Positions 60,358-64,000 of a stretch of DNA of 64,000 nt are shown piece after piece; within the stretch, counting starts at the first letter, position 1, and every line of letters begins with the position of its first letter. The DNA is from Polyangiaceae bacterium (GTDB lineage: Bacteria; Myxococcota_A; Polyangia; Polyangiales; Polyangiaceae), in the NCBI GenBank assembly GCA_016929495.1, contig JAFGIS010000187.1, forward strand, positions 1 through 64,000, read 5' to 3'. Below the pieces are notes generated by a model. The model saw nothing but the letters and a program-made list of their open reading frames with translations, was not told where the DNA came from and did no database searches. A program made the translations under genes and the position numbers.

Positions 60358-62157
60358 CTAGGCCTTCCCCACGCCTTGTTGGCGCAGACTCTGATTGCGG
60401 CGGCCGCCAGGGGCCAACTCGTTCGGATCGACGACGACATCGACCACGAAGGGGCCCGGGGCCTGCATCCCCAGACGTAGGGCAGCAGCGAGATCGGCCT
60501 CCCGCTCGGCACGAATGCCGTCGGCGCCCATTCCCCGGGCGATCGCCACGAAGTCCGCGCGCGCGAACTCGGTCTCGAACGGTTGCCAACCGAGCGACCT
60601 CATGCCCTGATCGATCATGCCGTAGCGAGCGTCGTTGAGCACGATCCACAACGCCGCGATCCCGTAGCTCGCCGCCGTGTTCAACTCGTTTTGCATCAGC
60701 ATGGCCCCGTCGCCGACAATGGCGACCGCCTTGTGTCGCGATCCCAGGGCGGCCCCAATCACACCGGAGCTCACGTGCCCCATGGAGCCAAACCCGGTGC
60801 TGGTGCGATAGCGCTGCGGCTCTGCAAAGCGAAGGTAGTGCGTGCCGAAGGAGAACGAGTTGCCAGCCTCGGTCAAGACGAGCGCAGGGCTCCCCTCGAC
60901 GATCTCGCGCTGAATCATCTGCATGAGGTAGCTCGGACGCACCGGCCCGAACGTCCGAGGAGCGCTGGTCGACCGACTCGGCGGGCGCACCGTCGGGCGG
61001 CACTCCACCCGCGAGACGTCCGGCCAGACATTGAGCAGTTGCCGCAAGAACGCCCCTACTTCTGCCTGGATGCCGAGGGTCGGCACACCCGGGAAGGCCG
61101 TACCGAACACGTCCGCTTCGAGGTCCACGTGGATGAAGCCGTTCGAAGGGACCAATCGCTCGTCCCAGAAGGACGTCATCTCGCCGAGGCGAGTGCCGAG
61201 CACCAGCAGATGCTTCGGGCGGACCTCGCCCAGATGCCGCTCGATGGACCCATAGCCACCCAGACCCGTCACTCCCAGAAACAGCGGATCCTCCTCGGAG
61301 ACAATGCCCTTGGCTCGAGGACTACACATCACCATGGCCCGAGCGCGCTCCGCCAGTTCCCGCACCTCGTCCGCGGCATGCCTGGCACCGAAACCCGCCC
61401 AGATCACGAACGGAGCCTGGCTCAGGCGCGCCACGCAATCGGCGAGGGTCGACGGATCGCACTGCCGCGACGGGATGCAGCTCGTCGTGGGCGTCGGCGC
61501 GCGCTCGGCTCTGGCGACCTGGAGCGAGACCGGCAAGCCGAGATGCATCACGAACCCGTTGGGCCGCGCCATCCCATTCCTGAGTCGCGCCAGGACGGAC
61601 GGGAGCTCTCGGTAGTCCTCCACGATCTGTGCGTGGTGAAACAGCGTGCCCGGACGATAGAGGTCGACGTGCGGGGTCCCCGCCGCCGTGCCGTCCTGGA
61701 ACGCCCACTTGCCGCGTTGGGCTGCCGCGGTCGAGCCCGAAATGAACACGACCCTGGCTCCCTCCCAACGCGCAGCCATCATGCCGGTGACCAGATTGGT
61801 GGCGCCGGGTCCCGCCGTGGACACGACCACCACGGGCCGCCCGCTCGACAAGGACGCTTCGATGGCGGCGAACGCAGCACCGCTCTCGTGCCGGCAATGT
61901 ACGAGCGTGATGGAGCTGCGCGACAGAGCCTCGCAGAACGGGGCGATGGCTCCGCCGAACACGGCAAATGCGTGCTCGACGCCCAGGTCCGCGAGCGCCG
62001 CAACGAGGGCCTCGGACACACTCGCGCTCACCGTTGCGGCCCTCTCCGGGGCCGCGTTCCGCGCTGGAACCACCATGCTGGTCAGAGGGAACCGTTCCGT
62101 GTCCGTCGCTGCCCCCTGAGCAGGCACCGTGGTCGTGGCGAGTCGATACTGTTCCAT
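60358..62157 (-). CDS. ThDP-dependent enzyme, acetolactate-synthase-like
   Basis: LGVEHAFAVFGGAIAPF, HCRHESGAAFAAIEA (conserved Glu), VVVVSTAGPGATNLVTG, IVGDGAMLMQNELNTAASYGIAALWIVLNDARYGM (ThDP motif). ATG at 62157. Confidence 0.92.
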   Translation of the reverse strand: MEQYRLATTTVPAQGAATDTERFPLTSMVVPARNAAPERAATVSASVSEALVAALADLGVEHAFAVFGGAIAPFCEALSRSSITLVHCRHESGAAFAAIEASLSSGRPVVVVSTAGPGATNLVTGMMAARWEGARVVFISGSTAAAQRGKWAFQDGTAAGTPHVDLYRPGTLFHHAQIVEDYRELPSVLARLRNGMARPNGFVMHLGLPVSLQVARAERAPTPTTSCIPSRQCDPSTLADCVARLSQAPFVIWAGFGARHAADEVRELAERARAMVMCSPRAKGIVSEEDPLFLGVTGLGGYGSIERHLGEVRPKHLLVLGTRLGEMTSFWDERLVPSNGFIHVDLEADVFGTAFPGVPTLGIQAEVGAFLRQLLNVWPDVSRVECRPTVRPPSRSTSAPRTFGPVRPSYLMQMIQREIVEGSPALVLTEAGNSFSFGTHYLRFAEPQRYRTSTGFGSMGHVSSGVIGAALGSRHKAVAIVGDGAMLMQNELNTAASYGIAALWIVLNDARYGMIDQGMRSLGWQPFETEFARADFVAIARGMGADGIRAEREADLAAALRLGMQAPGPFVVDVVVDPNELAPGGRRNQSLRQQGVGKA

Positions 62158-63098
62158 TGCTACCTCGAGGTGAATGTGCGCAAAGGCGCGACGTGGCGCC
62201 CAGCGACGTGTGCGGCGGGAGGCAGAAGCGTCCCCACGACGGTTTCGAGAAATCCGCACGAAATGCGGGGCGCGAAGCCGCGCCGGGCGTGAGCATGGGA
62301 TGGGCCTGCCGACACCGAAGTCGACCCGGCACGAGGGTCATCCGTGGAAGCATCTTGGTTGCGCTACGCCTGGGCGGGGCCGAGCTGCGATGCCGCTCAC
62401 CTGACGGTCGCGTCCATGGGCGCGTCAGGGGAACGGCGCGATCGCAACTTGGCGAAGAATGCCCAGATTCGTCAACTCCACCACAAGCATAGCAGAACAC
62501 CGACGACTGATCACACGCGAAGTCAGTGTCAAGCGGTTGACGATCGTGACCGCGCCTCTCTGCGCTCATGGACGATGACCATTTCGTCAGCGCCGCGGCC
62601 TCCTCACTCTGTCACGACGCGGACGGGTTCTGGTGCAGCCACCCGATGGGCGCGTCGAGTCGCGTGTCTTCGTCGTTCACCGAGGCGCTCGACGGCCCCG
62701 ATACGGGCGCATCATCGCGCGGAGGACTCGCGCAGACACGACGCTGGGTCGTGCGCGCAGCATCGCCATCCGCTTCACCCGTCTCGCGCGCGTCGGCGGC
62801 GCACATGCTCGCACCTATGTTTGGGTTGGACGCGTTTTGACTGCGCTACTCGCCCACCCGCTCGCCACACGAGCGCCTTGCACGGCCTGCTCGCGTCGTC
62901 GTCAGCGTCACCGCGGCGCGGCGTGCACTTGTCCGACCATGCACATTCTGGGAGTCGCACCTGGCGCGCGTCGGCGGCCCCCGGGGCGACGAACTGTCGG
63001 ATCTGCCGGATCCGCGGCAGGCGCTTGTCGGTCCTCCCCGCCGATGTCAGGCTTCTCGCGTTTCCACGGCTTCGTTGGCGACCGAGGTTTTTCGCAGA

Positions 63099-64000
63099 AT
63101 GGCTGAACATCCCTCTGGCGGGACGCATCTTCGTGGCTGGATCTATGTGGCGGGCCTGGTCCTCGGGTGCACCTCGGCGTGTGGCGGCGGCAGCGGCGAC
63201 GACGATCCGGACGGGGCATCGAGCACGGGGGCACAGAAGGGCGTCGGTGGTCAGACCGGGACCGGCGGAGCGTTTGATGGCGGCGTTCCGACAGGCGGTG
63301 CCCCCCCAGCCGCCGGAACCGGGGGTGCGGTTTCTCCGAGCGGCGGGGCCGGGTCCGGCGGTGCGCTGACGGGCGGGTCCGCGTCCGGGGGCAGGACCAT
63401 CGGCGGCGGCAGGACCGGCACCGGCGGCAGGATGGAAACGGGCGGCAGTGCCAATACGGGCGGCGTGGCCGATACCGGTGGCCATGCCCAGACGGGCGGC
63501 AACGCGGCCACGGGCGGCAACGCGGCCACGGGCGGCAGCGACGCCAGCGGGGGCAGCGCGCACACCGGTGGCAGCGCCAACACTGGCGGCACGTCGGAAC
63601 AGACCGACGGCCTCCCCTGGCTGCACGTCGAAGGCAACGCGATCAAGAACCCGGCGGGGCAGACCGTGATCCTGCGCGGCGTCTCGCTCATCGACCTCGG
63701 CACCACCGAGGAGCGCTACGGCGGCGCGCGTCAGATGATCGACAGGCTCACGGACAAGACCAACAGCGACGGGGGCGTGAACGGTTGGTACACCACGGTC
63801 ATCCGGATCGCCATCTACCCCGCTGACTCGCCTGAGGTGCGCAGTCCGAGCACCTTCCAGGCGGGCAGCGACGATTTCTACAACGAGCTCCTGCGACCGG
63901 TCGTCGACCGCTGCAAGGAGAAGGGCGCCTACGCCATCATCGATTGGCATTACATCGCCGACACCACCCAGCACCGGCAGACGACCGAGGAGTTCTGGCG
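63099..64000 (+). CDS. GH5-like cellulase lipoprotein with GG-rich linker, truncated by window edge
   Basis: MAEHPSGGTHLRGWIYVAGLVLGCTSACGGGSGDDDPDG...linker of TGG(N/S/H) repeats...LPWLHVEGNAIKNPAGQTVILRGVSLIDLGTTEERYGG...VIRIAIYPADSP...KGAYAIIDWHYIAD; open to the right edge, so absent from the ORF track. Confidence 0.9.
   Translation, partial: MAEHPSGGTHLRGWIYVAGLVLGCTSACGGGSGDDDPDGASSTGAQKGVGGQTGTGGAFDGGVPTGGAPPAAGTGGAVSPSGGAGSGGALTGGSASGGRTIGGGRTGTGGRMETGGSANTGGVADTGGHAQTGGNAATGGNAATGGSDASGGSAHTGGSANTGGTSEQTDGLPWLHVEGNAIKNPAGQTVILRGVSLIDLGTTEERYGGARQMIDRLTDKTNSDGGVNGWYTTVIRIAIYPADSPEVRSPSTFQAGSDDFYNELLRPVVDRCKEKGAYAIIDWHYIADTTQHRQTTEEFW

Noticed and set aside
62775-63974. 399-aa minus-strand ORF at the right edge
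   Set aside because: Antisense to the edge GH5-like lipoprotein, whose lipobox, linker and catalytic motifs are convincing.

Overview
High-GC window whose content (abundant lipoproteins with Gly/Ser/Thr-rich linkers, secreted cellulases, a Ser/Thr kinase with an FHA domain) looks like a chromosomal segment of a cellulolytic myxobacterium. That taxonomic guess is inference only. I found no rRNA, tRNA, CRISPR array or intact transposon. Main contents: (i) a minus-strand operon of a cytidylate-kinase-like protein, TauE/SafE permease, response regulator, histidine kinase and M28 peptidase (3.8-10.9 kb); (ii) beta-propeller lipoproteins with an outer-membrane barrel (15.4-19.7 kb); (iii) ugd; (iv) a Ser/Thr kinase-FHA protein whose C-terminus resembles a degenerate GGDEF domain; (v) hypC-hypD-hypE and a separated hypF, with a GH6 cellulase and an AbiEii-like nucleotidyltransferase pair between them; (vi) two GH5-like cellulase lipoproteins, one running off the right edge; (vii) MlaE plus an N-acetylglutamate-synthase-like gene; (viii) a Gld-type ABC transporter operon (gldA/F/G-like plus DUF4340); (ix) a vapBC module with a candidate operator next to a truncated FRG-domain fragment; (x) a tightly coupled three-gene operon of a ThDP-dependent enzyme and two citrate-synthase-like proteins that appear to lack canonical catalytic residues. 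Item (x) is the best candidate for an undescribed pathway. All family calls come from reading translated motifs by eye; no database search was run.
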